Assembly: GCA_010093485.1 (NCBI GenBank) | Contig: MU001497.1 | Location: forward strand, 1,951,312 to 1,988,441 | DNA: 37,130 nucleotides | Source: Karstenula rhodostoma CBS 690.94 | Taxonomy: Eukaryota; Ascomycota; Dothideomycetes; Pleosporales; Didymosphaeriaceae | Reading direction: 5' to 3' | In this document: positions 13,669 to 24,699 of the stretch, one piece after another | Numbering within the stretch: the stretch's first letter is position 1 | How the letters are laid out: each line of letters begins with the position of its first letter | The notes under the pieces: generated by a model | Seen by the model: only the letters and a program-made list of their open reading frames with translations | What the model was told of the DNA's origin: nothing | The model's database searches: none | Made by a program: the position numbers and the translations under genes

Positions 13669-14323
13669 GGCTATCTATAGATATACTATTTATAACTAAG
13701 CCATTCTCTATATAATAAGTAAAAGGCTCTACTCTACCTTTTTTATAGTTTTTAATACTAGTTTTTAAATTTATTTAATAGTATTTATAAGATAGAGGTA
13801 ATAATATATTTCTATTCTACTTTACTTTTACTTTTATTACTATATTAATTTCGTTACTTTTTAGTAACTCTAGAAATAGAATAGTAGATATAGTAGCCTT
13901 ATTAAAACTAAAATCTAAAAGTTCTTAGATTATAGTATTAAAAGTTATATAGGTTTAGATAGAAATATACTTCTTCTTTACCTCTTATATATAAATATAA
14001 TAATTCTATATAGTTTTAAATAGTATATTAGCTTCTTCTACTAATAGTACCTACTATATCCTATTAGTATTACTAATCTAAAATATATTAATAATACTAA
14101 GTTTAGTTAGCTTATCTAATATCTTATATTATATAAAGTTAAGTATAAGCTTAGTTTACCGTGGTTAGGTATAAGATAAAGAATATATTTTAGTGTAAAT
14201 AAAAATTTTATATAAACTATAATATATATTATTAATTAGCTTATTAATTAGTTTCTTAATTAAGGTTATTACTTACTCGGGTCTATCCTTTTAGGCCAAT
14301 ACTCGTATAATAAATAACTTTTA

Positions 14324-14431
14324 CTTAATAGATAATTTAGGCTTAATAGATAATTTAGGCTTAATAGATAATTTAGGCTTAATAAATAATTTAGGCTTAA
14401 TAAATAATTTAGGCTTAATAGATAATTTAGG
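14324..14431 (-). repeat. Six 18-bp units (hexapeptide repeat)
   Basis: Six direct copies of an 18-bp unit begin at 14324, 14342, 14360, 14378, 14396 and 14414; two units carry an A for G change. On the minus strand the unit reads without stops as Pro-Lys-Leu-Ser-Ile-Lys, and the flanking codons in the same phase are also open (…KPKF-VKETT before the repeat). The plus-strand reading Gly-Leu-Ile-Asp-Asn-Leu is also open but its flanks are worse. A proline/lysine linker is the likelier ancestral form. Confidence 0.85.
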
Positions 14432-14850
14432 CTTAACTATTAGAGTAGTCTCCTTTACTATAAACTTAGGCTTATTATACTAGTTTAGTATTATATAAAA
14501 GGCGTGTACTTTCTATATATTATTAGGGATTTTTTAAATATTTAATATAGGGATTTTCTATAGTACTAGAGTAGTATAAGTATTTTAAAAAGAGGACTTA
14601 TAGTTTTTATATTATATATTAGTAGGGTTTATTATAGGGTAGTACTCTCTTAGCTATTTTTTAATACCCTTAAACTAGCTAGTAGTAAGGCTAAATATAG
14701 TCTTATAATTAGTATCCTTAAGCTCTATAGGTTTAGAGTAAGTAGTAAACTAGGCCTAGTTAAGTAATATTAAAAGTAGTATTATAGAAGCTCGATATAA
14801 TATAATAGCTATATAAGGCTAGAAAGAATAGTTAGTAATAAATAATAGAT

Positions 14851-15087
14851 TATAAGATTAGATCTATTAGTATATTTTTATATTAGTTAGTATAAGTAGT
14901 TAAAAAAATAAATAATTTAATATAATATTAGTACTAGATCGCGTTATACTCTCTATTACTTAGAGTAAAAGTAAATAGTAAAGGAATACTTAAAAGTAAA
15001 ATAATTAAAGAAGTAAAGTTATTTTATTATAGATTAATATTTAGAGTATAGTAGTTAGGTTATAAGCTAACTTCTTATAAATCTATA
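14851..15087. other. AT-rich spacer, nothing identified
   Basis: Degraded sequence between the minus-strand relic and the direct repeats. No frame or repeat was found that I would defend. Confidence 0.4.
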
Positions 15088-15400
15088 CTAGTTTATACTA
15101 ATAGATAAAATATAGGGATTTTTATATTATATTAAGTTATTATAATAAACTCCCTATTATTTTAGTAAAAGAAATATAAATATATACTTAATAGTAAAAA
15201 GTAGGGTAAAGTAATATTAATTAGTTTAAATATATAGTATAATAAGCCAATTTTATCTAAAACTATATAAGTTTATATTAATAGATAAAGTATAGAATTT
15301 TTATATTATACTAAGCTATTATATTAAGCTATTATATTAAAGTTACTATTATATAGGGAAAGGGAATTAGTAAATATATACTTAAGGATAGGAAATTAGT
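15088..15400 (+). repeat. Direct duplication, offset about 180 bp
   Basis: GTTTATACTAATAGATAAA at 15091 and its continuation (ATATAGGG ATTTTTATATTATA...) recur at 15271 with RIP-type differences, and the downstream TATATACTTAA strings recur at a similar offset. Two-copy tandem duplication of about 180-195 bp, probably non-coding. Confidence 0.65.
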
Positions 15401-15597
15401 TATACTTAGGTAAATTATATTACTTTATACTAAAATATAGAGTATATATTTCGTATAGAGTATATTAATATAATATAAAAAGAAAATATAAAGGAGACTA
15501 TTTAGAGGTATAAAACTATATATTTAGATATAACTAATTAGTTAATACTATAATATAAAGTAAAAGTAAAAAGATATATTAAAAATATTTTTCTAAA

Positions 15598-15765
15598 TCT
15601 AGATAGTTAGTATATAATAAATAGTATTAATCTAAAATATTATACTAGATTACTCTACTATAGAGTAGGAGAGTAAAAAAAGATTATAGGAATTACTCTA
15701 GATCTAGCTAGTTAGTATATAATAGAGAGTATTAATTATAAATAATTTACTAGATTACTAAGTAG
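15598..15765 (+). repeat. Direct duplication, offset 105 bp
   Basis: TCTAGATAGTTAGTATATAA at 15598 and TCTAGCTAGTTAGTATATAA at 15703 begin two similar segments that both run on to a TACTAGATTACT string. It is another short tandem duplication in the spacer before the Upf1-like relic. The rest of 15.4-16.0 kb shows nothing else. Confidence 0.65.
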
Positions 15766-15999
15766 TATAGCTAGAAGTCGAGCTATTAAAATAATATAGC
15801 TATTAAAAAGGGCGTGCCTATACTAGTTATATAACTAAAATATTTATAATCCCTATTTATTTATACTAACTATAAACTTTCTATCTATAACTAAAATACT
15901 TAAATAGTTCCCTTTTTTTTTTACCCCTCTTTTTAATTTTATAAATAGCCCCTTTAACCTTAATACCTTTTTCTTATTTTTAGATTTTATACTAGACTA

Positions 16000-18900
16000 G
16001 TATAGTAAGTTTTTATAATTATACTTTATAAACGCACGCCTATCTATTTTATAAATTACTAAAGGTATACTCTCTATATATAAAAATATTCTAATAAATT
16101 ACTAACTATTATATAGTTATTATTATTATAAATAGTCTAGTAATATATTTTATTACTTATAATACTAGCTACCTATTATCTAAGGAAAAGTTCTCTAAAG
16201 ATATTACTATATTTATAATCTACCTAGAGAAAAAAAAGAATACTACTAATAATACTAATAATAAGACTAAGGATAAAGCTAATAATAAGGATAATAGTAT
16301 TTCTAGCCTTTATATAGATAATATCTTTATAAAGGAAAAGTCTATTAATAAAAAAAATTTATTATTTTTCTATAATAAGTATAAGTAATCTAGCTATTTT
16401 TAAACTTAGTACCCTAACTAAATATATAACTAGTATAAGTAATCTAGCTATTTTTAAACTAAATACCCTAGCCATTTCTATAACTAGTATAAGTAATCTA
16501 GCTACTTTTAAACTAAATACCCTAGCCGTCTCTATAACTAGTATAAGTAACCTAGCTACTTTTAAACTAAATACTCTAACTAAGTATACTATAAGTATAG
16601 TAATCTAGATTATCTAGTATTAAATTATTAATTACCTAATAAGTATATAGCCTATAGTAAAGAAAAATATAAATATAAAAAGTATTTAAATAAATACTTT
16701 TACTATCTAAATACTAACTATATAATTAATATATACTATATAATCTAATATATAACTACTTCTATTAAAGTACCTATTACTAAAAATACTTTTACTAAGG
16801 TATTTATTACTATAGATATACCTATTAAAGTATTAATTAATTTAAATACTATAGAGGATATTAGACCCCCTTTTAATATATTTAAAATACTAGAGATTAA
16901 TTAATTAGAAGTTATAATATTTATAATAGTATAGTCTAAATATATTTTATTTATATATCTATACTTAGTAATCTTATATCTAAGTAAGGATATAGAAGGC
17001 TATTAGATTTATAAAAAAACTATTCTTTAAATATTTATTTTTAATCTTTTATAGAATATTAAGATTTATAAGCTTTTACTTAATCTATTTTCTAATAACC
17101 TCTCACTTTTAAAGAAAAATAAATATAACCTTAAGTAATTTAGTACTTTAGACTATAATAAGTTTTATAAGTTAGTTTATAAAAAGAATATTACCTCTAG
17201 TCTCTACTATATTATTTAGCTAGTAGAATTATATAAAAATAATAATAATAAAGTAATAAACTATTTTACTTTTAGTCTATTATTTAATAGTAAATAGGGC
17301 CCGTTTATATCTTATATATATATACTTTAAAATATAATACTAGAATATTATTAAATAAATATTTACTTTTATACTACTATTATTTTATAATTTAAAGATA
17401 CTATAATAGAAGCTAATATATTAATAAATAATTATTATATATATAATACCTTAGCTAACTAGTTTCTATATAAAAAGATTAATATCTAACTTAAAATAAA
17501 ATTATCCCCTAATATATATCTCTAATATAAAATTAAGGCTTATAAATAATTTAATTACTATAATAAGCTTTTAGTTATATACTTCTTTAATACTATTATA
17601 GAACTTAAGGTAATACTAAATATAGTATTTATACTAATATATATATACCTAGTCGAAATTAGTAAAAATCCTAATTAATACCTCTATTTTATACTTATAA
17701 TTATAGACGAGTATCTAAACCTTTATATTAATAATAAGTTTAATATTTAGTTTTTTAGTAAAAATATAAATAAGAGTAATATATAGTATAAAAATATTAT
17801 ACCTCTAAATAATTTTAATAGGGGTTTAGAATACTATATATAGGTTTAATAATCTTATAACTATAAGTCTAGATTTAACCTAGTATTTAAATTCTTAGCT
17901 AATTATATTATAAAGGCTAGAGATTATAAAAATATTAATAAGCTATAGACTATACTAAACTATTACCTAGGAATCCAGGTCTATATTTAGACTAAGGAAC
18001 TAAAAAACTAGATTAAATATAAAATTAATACCCTATAAAAGCTATTTTAAAAAAAGGAGAAGCTATAGTATCTACTTAATATACTTTTAAATAATAATAT
18101 ATTTAGCCTCCCTATATATAACTACTTTAGCCTATATATTAAAAAATATAAATAGAAGGTTATAAATATTATTATTAACTAAACTACCTATACTATTAGA
18201 CTAAAAAATAAATAGCTAATATACTTTACTTTTTTAAGAAGTTTATAAGGTATAATTAGCCTTATATAAAATATTAGTAGTATAGGTAAATCTAGACTAA
18301 TTAAGGCTACTATATACTACTATTACGAGATATCTATAGAAGGTTATAATATAGAATAGCTTTAGATTATCTCGCCTATTAATATATAACTAGATAAACT
18401 AACTATATAAATATATAGCTACTTTATAGTATAATATAAAGAGTACTATATAAACTACCTTAATACTAATATTCTATACCCTATTATAGTTTACTAGTAT
18501 ATATAAGTAATAGAGAAAAAGATCTAATAAAAAGATATATTTATTAAATATAAAGATATTAATACTTATCTAGAATATATACTTAGCCCTAATAATTCTA
18601 TTATTACTACTAATAATAATATTACTAATAGATCTGGTATAGAAAAACTATTAATTAACTATATACTATATATATTATTAATAAAGAAGAATAATATCCT
18701 TAATAATATATAACTAAAAAAAGGCTATATATCTAAAGGATAATAGATATTATATTTTATTAGTATTTCTATAGTAGATAGACTCTACTATCCTATTACT
18801 AATCTAAACCTAAAAAAGTATAAGTTATTCTATAACTTACTTAATAAATATAGTAAAGATTATAAATTCGGGTTTAAAGATATAGAGATACTTAATATAA

Positions 18901-20330
18901 TTATAAATTATATAATAGTCTATTTAGCTAAAATTATCTATACTATTTTTATAATACTATATATCCTATTAGAGTATTATATATATATAAAGTTATAGAC
19001 CTATACTATACTCTAGAATAAGACTAGTAAAACTACTAAATATTAAGTACTTTACCCCTATATTTAATTATAACTAAATACCTATTATATTCTTTTTAGA
19101 AATATCTACTAACTATCTTCTATTATAGGATTGGCTAAAGCTATTAAAAACCCCTAATTCTAGAAGTAGACTAGTATTTTATTATTTATATACCTTCTAC
19201 TTAGTAGCCTTTTCTAGCTCTAGTTAGACCTATAATACTAGTATATAGAGGATATTACTAGCTTAGTAAATATAATCTAGCTAGATAAGTAGCTATATAT
19301 TAATTCTAGTATTAATAATTAATCTAATATCCCCCTTATCTATAAGTTTTTTAAGAAGGAACTTAGTATAAAGAAGATAATTTATTTTATTTAAACTATA
19401 AATAAGATTAATATAAACTTAATTACTAAATTAAGATTTAATATACCCTTTACTAAATATAATTTTAGTCTTCTAATCTAGCTTCTTAATTAGAATTTTA
19501 AGGGTAAGAATATTTTTATTATTATATCTTATATAATATAGTATTTAGCCTATATTATAAATATCTATATAGTTACTATATATCTATTAAGTAAGGTAAA
19601 AAATACTAATAAGTTTAAGAGTATCTCTAAGAGTATAATAAAAATAATAATTATTACTATTAATAGTATTTAAAATTTAGAAAAAAATATTATATTATTT
19701 AATAGTACTATTACTAGTACTCTTAGTTTTATATTTAATATAAACTATATACTATTAGTTTTTACTTATCTTTATAGTAGTATAATTATTATTAGAAATA
19801 ATACTACCTATTAGCTAATATTAAATAAAAATAAATATTACTAAAAAATTATATACTACTAAATAGTATATTATTACTATAAGTAGAGATACTTTATAAA
19901 CCTAAAGGGTAATAAGGCTAAAAAGTAGTAGGCTAAAATTAAACTTTTAATTAAGCTAAATAAAATATTTACTAATTTCTATACCTTCTAGACTATAGCT
20001 TAGAACCCCTATAATCTAGAAGATAATAATATCTAAAAAGACCCCGTTCTAGATATTTTTAAAAAGCTAAATAATAATAATAGTAGTAGTAAAGGTAATA
20101 ATAAAGATAATAGTAATAGTAATAATAATAGCTAGAATAATAGTAATAGTAATAAAGGTAGTAGTAATAGTAATAATAATATCTAGAATAGTAATATCTA
20201 GAATAATAGTAATAATAATAAAGATAATAGTAATAAAGATAGTAATAGTAATAATAATATTACTAGGGATAATAATAATATTATTAGAGGTAATAGTTTC
20301 TAGAATAATAATTAGTAGTAAATAAAAGAA
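16000..20330 (+). pseudogene. RIP-killed SF1 Upf1-like helicase with CCHC knuckles
   Basis: A frame starting at positions divisible by three carries a whole helicase. Near the N-terminus are five CCHC zinc knuckles (16371-16628). Then come a long unassigned region and the SF1 core: Walker A GVGKS (Gly-Lys-Ser codons 18285-18293), motif Ia SPSNIAVDKL-like (18372-18401), motif II Asp-Glu now Asn-Lys (19017-19022), motif III GDIYQL (19098-19115), and an LDLQYR-like block. Motif V, a TVDSFQG-E-like block followed by IVLFDSTIT-like residues, starts at 19656; motif VI, FTRARS-like, is at 19761-19778 with both Arg codons now TAT. The order and spacing match the Upf1/Dna2/Sen1 (AAA_12) group, which unwinds RNA or DNA using ATP. 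An Asn/Ser-rich tail follows. No frameshift is needed over about 3.4 kb between first and last anchors; stops are all TAA/TAG. The N-terminus could start anywhere near 15.95-16.1 kb. Confidence 0.9.
16371..16628 (+). repeat. Five tandem CCHC zinc knuckles, 54-nt pitch
   Basis: Five copies of C-x2-C-x4-H-x4-C lie at 16371-16412, 16425-16466, 16479-16520, 16533-16574 and 16587-16628, exactly 54 nt (18 codons) apart. Cys codons now read TAT or TAC (from TGT/TGC) and His reads TAT (from CAT). The first four units are near-identical in DNA, with a KQSGHFQT-like core; the fifth is diverged (KCSNLDH-like). Such knuckles bind single-stranded nucleic acid in retroviral Gag and in CNBP/Gis2-type proteins. 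The uniform pitch indicates recent unit duplication before RIP. Confidence 0.88.
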
Positions 20331-20420
20331 TAATAATATTAATAGTAATAATAAGGCTAATAGTAGTAATAAGGCTAATAATAATAATAAGACTTTAATA
20401 GTAGTAGTAAGGCTAGTTAT
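20060..20420 (+). repeat. AAT/AGT trinucleotide tract (Asn/Ser tail)
   Basis: A run of AAT, AGT, AAA, GAT and GGT triplets in the frame of the Upf1-like relic, giving an Asn/Ser-rich low-complexity tail with Lys, Asp and Gly. It probably represents a disordered C-terminal tail, Asn possibly enriched by RIP of Asp codons. Confidence 0.75.
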
Positions 20421-20849
20421 AGTTATAAGAGTAGAGGTAAGGACTATATCTATAATAACCCTAATAATAGTTACTATACTCTAAATAATCTTACTAAGGT
20501 TATTAGTATTATAATACTTTATAGTTTATAGTAGGTAATAATATAAAGTAAATAATTTAATTAAAATAATAAAAACTTACCTCTATAATTAACTACTAGT
20601 TTATTATTTAAGATATAATTATATAGAAAAATAGAGATAGGAATTAGTATATAATACTACTATCCCTATAAAAGTATTACTTAAAATTATTAATAAAACT
20701 TAACTCCTCTAATATAAAAGACTCCCTATTAAAGAGTTTCTACTTAAAATTTTAGTATTATTAAATCTTATCCTAGATAAAAGTAGAGTTAGTTTTTAAT
20801 ACTAGTATTACTTATTAGCTTATATAATTATAATTAATTATAGGGCCTA
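20421..20849. other. Transition stretch, no gene identified
   Basis: AT-rich sequence after the Asn/Ser tract of the Upf1-like relic. No second helicase anchor or repeat was found. Composition shifts to the more extreme AT tract from about 20.85 kb. Confidence 0.45.
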
Positions 20850-21619
20850 CTATAGGGTAGAAACTTAACTTTCTATAAATTAAAATAAATTTATATAAAT
20901 TTAGCTTTATATAAATATACCTATTCTTTCCTTATTTAGTAAAAATTTTATTATATATAAATCTATATAATTTTATATAAATATTACTTTATATAAACTT
21001 CTATAAACTTTTATAAATTTCTATAAATTTCTATAAATTTATATAGACTTAATTTAATATAAATTTATCTAATTTAATATAAGTTAATATAATTTTAACC
21101 TTATATAAATTTTTATAAACTTTTATAAACTTATATATATAAATTTAATTTAATATAAATTTACCTTATTTAATATAAGCTAGTATAATTCTAACCTTTT
21201 TAAAACCTCTATAATCTATTATAAACTCTATTTTATAAAAATTTATATAAATTTAACTCTATATAAATTTATTTAATTCTTTAAAAACTACTATAAACCT
21301 AACTTTATATATATATATATTATATTATATAAATCTATATATATTTTTATATACTAATATTTATAATAAAAGATTAAAATATAATACTTTATAAGCTTAG
21401 ATAAGCTATAATAAAACTTAATAAATAAATTTAATAGAAAGCTAAAATATAAATATTTTAAATAGCTTAAAAATTATAGGTCTTTCTCCTCTAGTAGAGT
21501 TTACTCGTGTAAAGGCTAGGTATAATAAAAAATTATAAATATATTATATAATATTATAATATAATAGTAATTTATAATTACTAAAGTTTTAAGTAATTTA
21601 TTAGTATATAATAGAACTT

Positions 21620-21870
21620 TTTTTTAGATTATATAAATTTATAAAGTCTATTAACTATTAATTTATATAACTTTCTACTAATTAATTATCTAATACTATA
21701 TATATTTTATATAAAAGTAAAGCTTTAGAATTTTTATTAAAGATTTAGAGTCTTTTTATAAATTTAGAATTTTTTTAAAAGTTATATATATTATTTTTAT
21801 ATAATAAAATTATTACTAATTTCTATTATTATTTATATAATATATTATAAAAGAATAGTTATAAAAATAG
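21620..21870 (+). repeat. Dispersed repeat, copy B
   Basis: Homologous in the same orientation to 9545-9800, with a small length difference in the middle (an added AAAGATTTAGAG-type block). Where copy A has CC or GG, this copy tends to have TT or AA, so it is further along the same mutational path. Confidence 0.65.
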
Positions 21871-23059
21871 AAACTACTAAAAAACTAAAATATAAATACT
21901 AACTATTAAAATTTTAACTAGTTTTTAGTACTTTTATTTATAATAATTTATTATATACTAGAAATAAATATAAAAAAAGTATATTATATTATATATTATT
22001 TTAGATAGTAAAACTATATACTAAATTTATTAAAAAAAAAAAAATACCTTATATAAAATTATAAAAGAAATAAAAGAATATAATTAAATTATTTTATTAA
22101 AGGTTTACTATAATCTATTAAAATATATAATAAATTTAATAATAATAAATTAACTATAATAAACTAAATTTATCTTTTATTTATTTATATAATAGTATAC
22201 TATTTACTTTACTTATTTAATTATAAATTAAAATAAACTAATAATTATTTATATTAGTTTTTTTTTTATATAACTATTTATATAATCTAGTTATAATTTA
22301 TATATTTAGTTTTTTATATTTTAATTTAAGTATAATACTATATCTCTAAAAACTATATTTATATTAAAATTAATAATTTAGTATTTATATTATTATTACT
22401 TTAATTATATTATTAGTAAAGAGTTTTATACTATTTATATTATAATTAGTAATTCTAATAAATAAAGTATTATTTATATTTAAAATATAATAATAAAATT
22501 TTATTTATATAATTTTAATAATTATTATAAAAATATAAAATATTTTATAACTATATTTTTATATAATTAGTTATTATAATAGATATAAAATTAATTTTAT
22601 AAAAATTTTACTTTATATAAATTTATTTAATTTAATTAAAAATAATTTAAATTTAATTTTATAGAATCTACTATACTCTAGTATATAATTAATTTATATA
22701 AACTTTATTACCCTTAACTTTATATTAATTTATATAATTTAGAAATAGACTAGTTTAATTAAAACTTTTTTTAAATTTATTTACTTTACTATAAGTTTAA
22801 TCCTATATAAATTTATTTAGTTTATTTTAAAATAATATAAATCTAATTTTATTATTAGTTTTATAAACCTAACTATATTTATATAAAAAAATAGAAGTTC
22901 TATTTTATATAAACTTAAGTTTATAAAAACTTCTATAAATATAGTTAAAATAATATAAACTTACTATTATAAAATCTTCTATAGACTTATTTAAAGTAAT
23001 ATAAAATTAATTTTATAAAAACTTCTATAAATATAATTAAAATAATATAAACTTAACTT

Positions 23060-23430
23060 TATATAAATCTTTATAAACTTTACTTACTATAAACTTATAT
23101 AATTTAATAATAATTTCTATAAATTTATATAAATTTTTATAAACTATTATAAATTTTACTTACTATAAACTTATATAATTTAGTAATAATTTCTATAAAC
23201 TTATATAAATTTTTATAAACTACTATAAATTTTACTTACTATAAACTTATATAATTTAGTAATAATTTCTATAAACTTATATAAACTAATATAAACTTTA
23301 TTTACTATAAATTTTTATAAATTACTATAAATTTTACTTACTATAAACTTATATAATTTAGTAATAATTTCTATAAATTTTTATAAACTATTATAAACTT
23401 TACTTATTATAAACTTATATAATTTAATAA
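23060..23430 (+). repeat. About five units of a ~76-bp tandem repeat
   Basis: ACTTACTATAAACTTATATAA anchors occur at 23082, 23158, 23234 and 23336, with a variant at 23402. The first two intervals are exactly 76 bp; the later ones are 102 and 66. Between anchors lie AATTTCTATAAA and TTTTTATAAACTA blocks. Confidence 0.8.
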
Positions 23431-23766
23431 TAATTAGTATAAAGATAGAGTTATAAAAAGTTTTATAAACTTTTAAAAACTTATATAAAATAATATAAAC
23501 TTATTTAATTTAATAATAGTTTATATAAAATTTACTTTATAAAAAGTTTTCTAAACTAAAATAAAATAATATATATTTTATTTTATATAAACTACTATAG
23601 TATAATATATAATTTATTTTATAAAAACTTAAATAAAATAATATAAACTTTACTTTATATAAGTATACCTTATTATAAAATTATATAAAATAGAGGTATT
23701 TTATAGTATATTATATAAAATAATAGGATATAATATAATTTAGAATATTATAAAATTATATAATAA

Positions 23767-23784
23767 TTAGGGTTAGGGTTAGGA
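23767..23784 (+). repeat. Interstitial telomere-like hexamers
   Basis: TTAGGG TTAGGG TTAGGA: two perfect and one near-perfect copy of the usual filamentous-fungal telomere repeat, G-rich strand on the plus strand, so it points right, toward the assembly gap. This is either a very short old chromosome end now internal, a repair scar, or a chance tract. Confidence 0.75.
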
Positions 23785-23785
23785 T

Positions 23786-23807
23786 TATATATATATATAT
23801 ATATATA
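23786..23807. repeat. (TA)11 microsatellite with GATA tail
   Basis: Eleven TA units follow the telomere-like hexamers directly and pass into GATAGATAG at 23808-23816. Confidence 0.9.
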
Positions 23808-23940
23808 GATAGATAGTACTTTATTATAAAAGAAAGTAACTATATAGGAGGATATTATCTAAGTATATTAAATTATAGAATATATATTATATATTCTATA
23901 AAAAATAGAATATACACGAAGTAGTAATACCTAATATTCT

Positions 23941-24029
23941 ATTAACTAATATCTAGTATCCTATTAACTAATACTAACTATTCTACCTATTAACTAATAC
24001 TAATTATCCTATTAACTAATACTTAATAT
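23941..24029 (+). repeat. 22-26-bp minisatellite running into the gap
   Basis: The core ATTAACTAAT begins at 23941, 23963, 23989 and 24011, with CTA(T/G)TATCCT-like spacers. The array is cut by the N run, so its true length is unknown and it probably caused the assembly break. Confidence 0.8.
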
Positions 24030-24669
24030 NNNNNNNNNNNNNNNNNNNNNNNNNNNNNNNNNNNNNNNNNNNNNNNNNNNNNNNNNNNNNNNNNNNNNNN
24101 NNNNNNNNNNNNNNNNNNNNNNNNNNNNNNNNNNNNNNNNNNNNNNNNNNNNNNNNNNNNNNNNNNNNNNNNNNNNNNNNNNNNNNNNNNNNNNNNNNNN
24201 NNNNNNNNNNNNNNNNNNNNNNNNNNNNNNNNNNNNNNNNNNNNNNNNNNNNNNNNNNNNNNNNNNNNNNNNNNNNNNNNNNNNNNNNNNNNNNNNNNNN
24301 NNNNNNNNNNNNNNNNNNNNNNNNNNNNNNNNNNNNNNNNNNNNNNNNNNNNNNNNNNNNNNNNNNNNNNNNNNNNNNNNNNNNNNNNNNNNNNNNNNNN
24401 NNNNNNNNNNNNNNNNNNNNNNNNNNNNNNNNNNNNNNNNNNNNNNNNNNNNNNNNNNNNNNNNNNNNNNNNNNNNNNNNNNNNNNNNNNNNNNNNNNNN
24501 NNNNNNNNNNNNNNNNNNNNNNNNNNNNNNNNNNNNNNNNNNNNNNNNNNNNNNNNNNNNNNNNNNNNNNNNNNNNNNNNNNNNNNNNNNNNNNNNNNNN
24601 NNNNNNNNNNNNNNNNNNNNNNNNNNNNNNNNNNNNNNNNNNNNNNNNNNNNNNNNNNNNNNNNNNNNN
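24030..24669. other. Assembly gap (640 N)
   Basis: Uninterrupted N run. Linkage between the left part (1-24029) and right part (24670-37130) therefore rests on scaffolding evidence that is not visible here. Confidence 1.
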
Positions 24670-24699
24670 CTAGCTATTTTCTAAACTCTTTCTATATAG

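Larger units (their letters stand above)
10400..14850 (-). pseudogene. Large minus-strand relic gene, family not recognised
   Basis: One minus-strand reading phase (plus-strand triplets starting at positions equal to 2 modulo 3) stays stop-poor over long segments at 10.8-11.4, 12.4-13.5 and 13.6-14.56 kb, with only TAA/TAG that can be former Gln/Trp/Arg. It contains six copies of a Pro-Lys-Leu-Ser-Ile-Lys hexapeptide (14324-14431), an Asn/Ser-rich 71-residue duplication (13378-13455 and 13591-13668), and Lys-rich stretches near 11.2-11.35 kb. The alternative plus-strand reading at 12.6-12.9 kb is also fairly open, so parts are uncertain. I recognise no catalytic motif; transposon Gag/Pol or a host repeat gene are both possible. 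The start would lie near 14.8 kb and the end near 10.4 kb. Confidence 0.5.
20850..23766. repeat. Hyper-AT tract of short TATAAA(C/T)TT-type repeats
   Basis: C and G are scarcer here than elsewhere in the window, and C survives mainly in CT before ATAAA or TATA. Short blocks such as TTTATATAAA(T/C)TT and CTATAAACTT recur irregularly throughout. No coding frame is visible. It ends directly at the TTAGGG tract. It may be a subtelomeric or other high-copy repeat that went through more rounds of RIP, or mutation beyond the CpA context. Confidence 0.7.

Noticed and set aside
10400..14850. A Gln-rich minus-strand protein in the phase with plus triplets at 0 modulo 3
   Set aside because: Reading every TAA/TAG as Gln makes a long Gln-rich product, but these are mostly the reverse complements of Leu codons (TTA/CTA). 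The phase at 2 modulo 3 has far fewer stops and contains the in-frame repeats.
23060..23430. CRISPR array
   Set aside because: The 76-bp units are whole tandem repeats with no constant repeat plus unique spacers, and the sequence is fungal.
1..24029. Search for Copia/Gypsy reverse transcriptase and integrase motifs
   Set aside because: RIP-shifted forms of the YxDD box and related motifs were looked for on both strands; AT-rich matches occur everywhere and none was supported by neighbouring motifs in frame.
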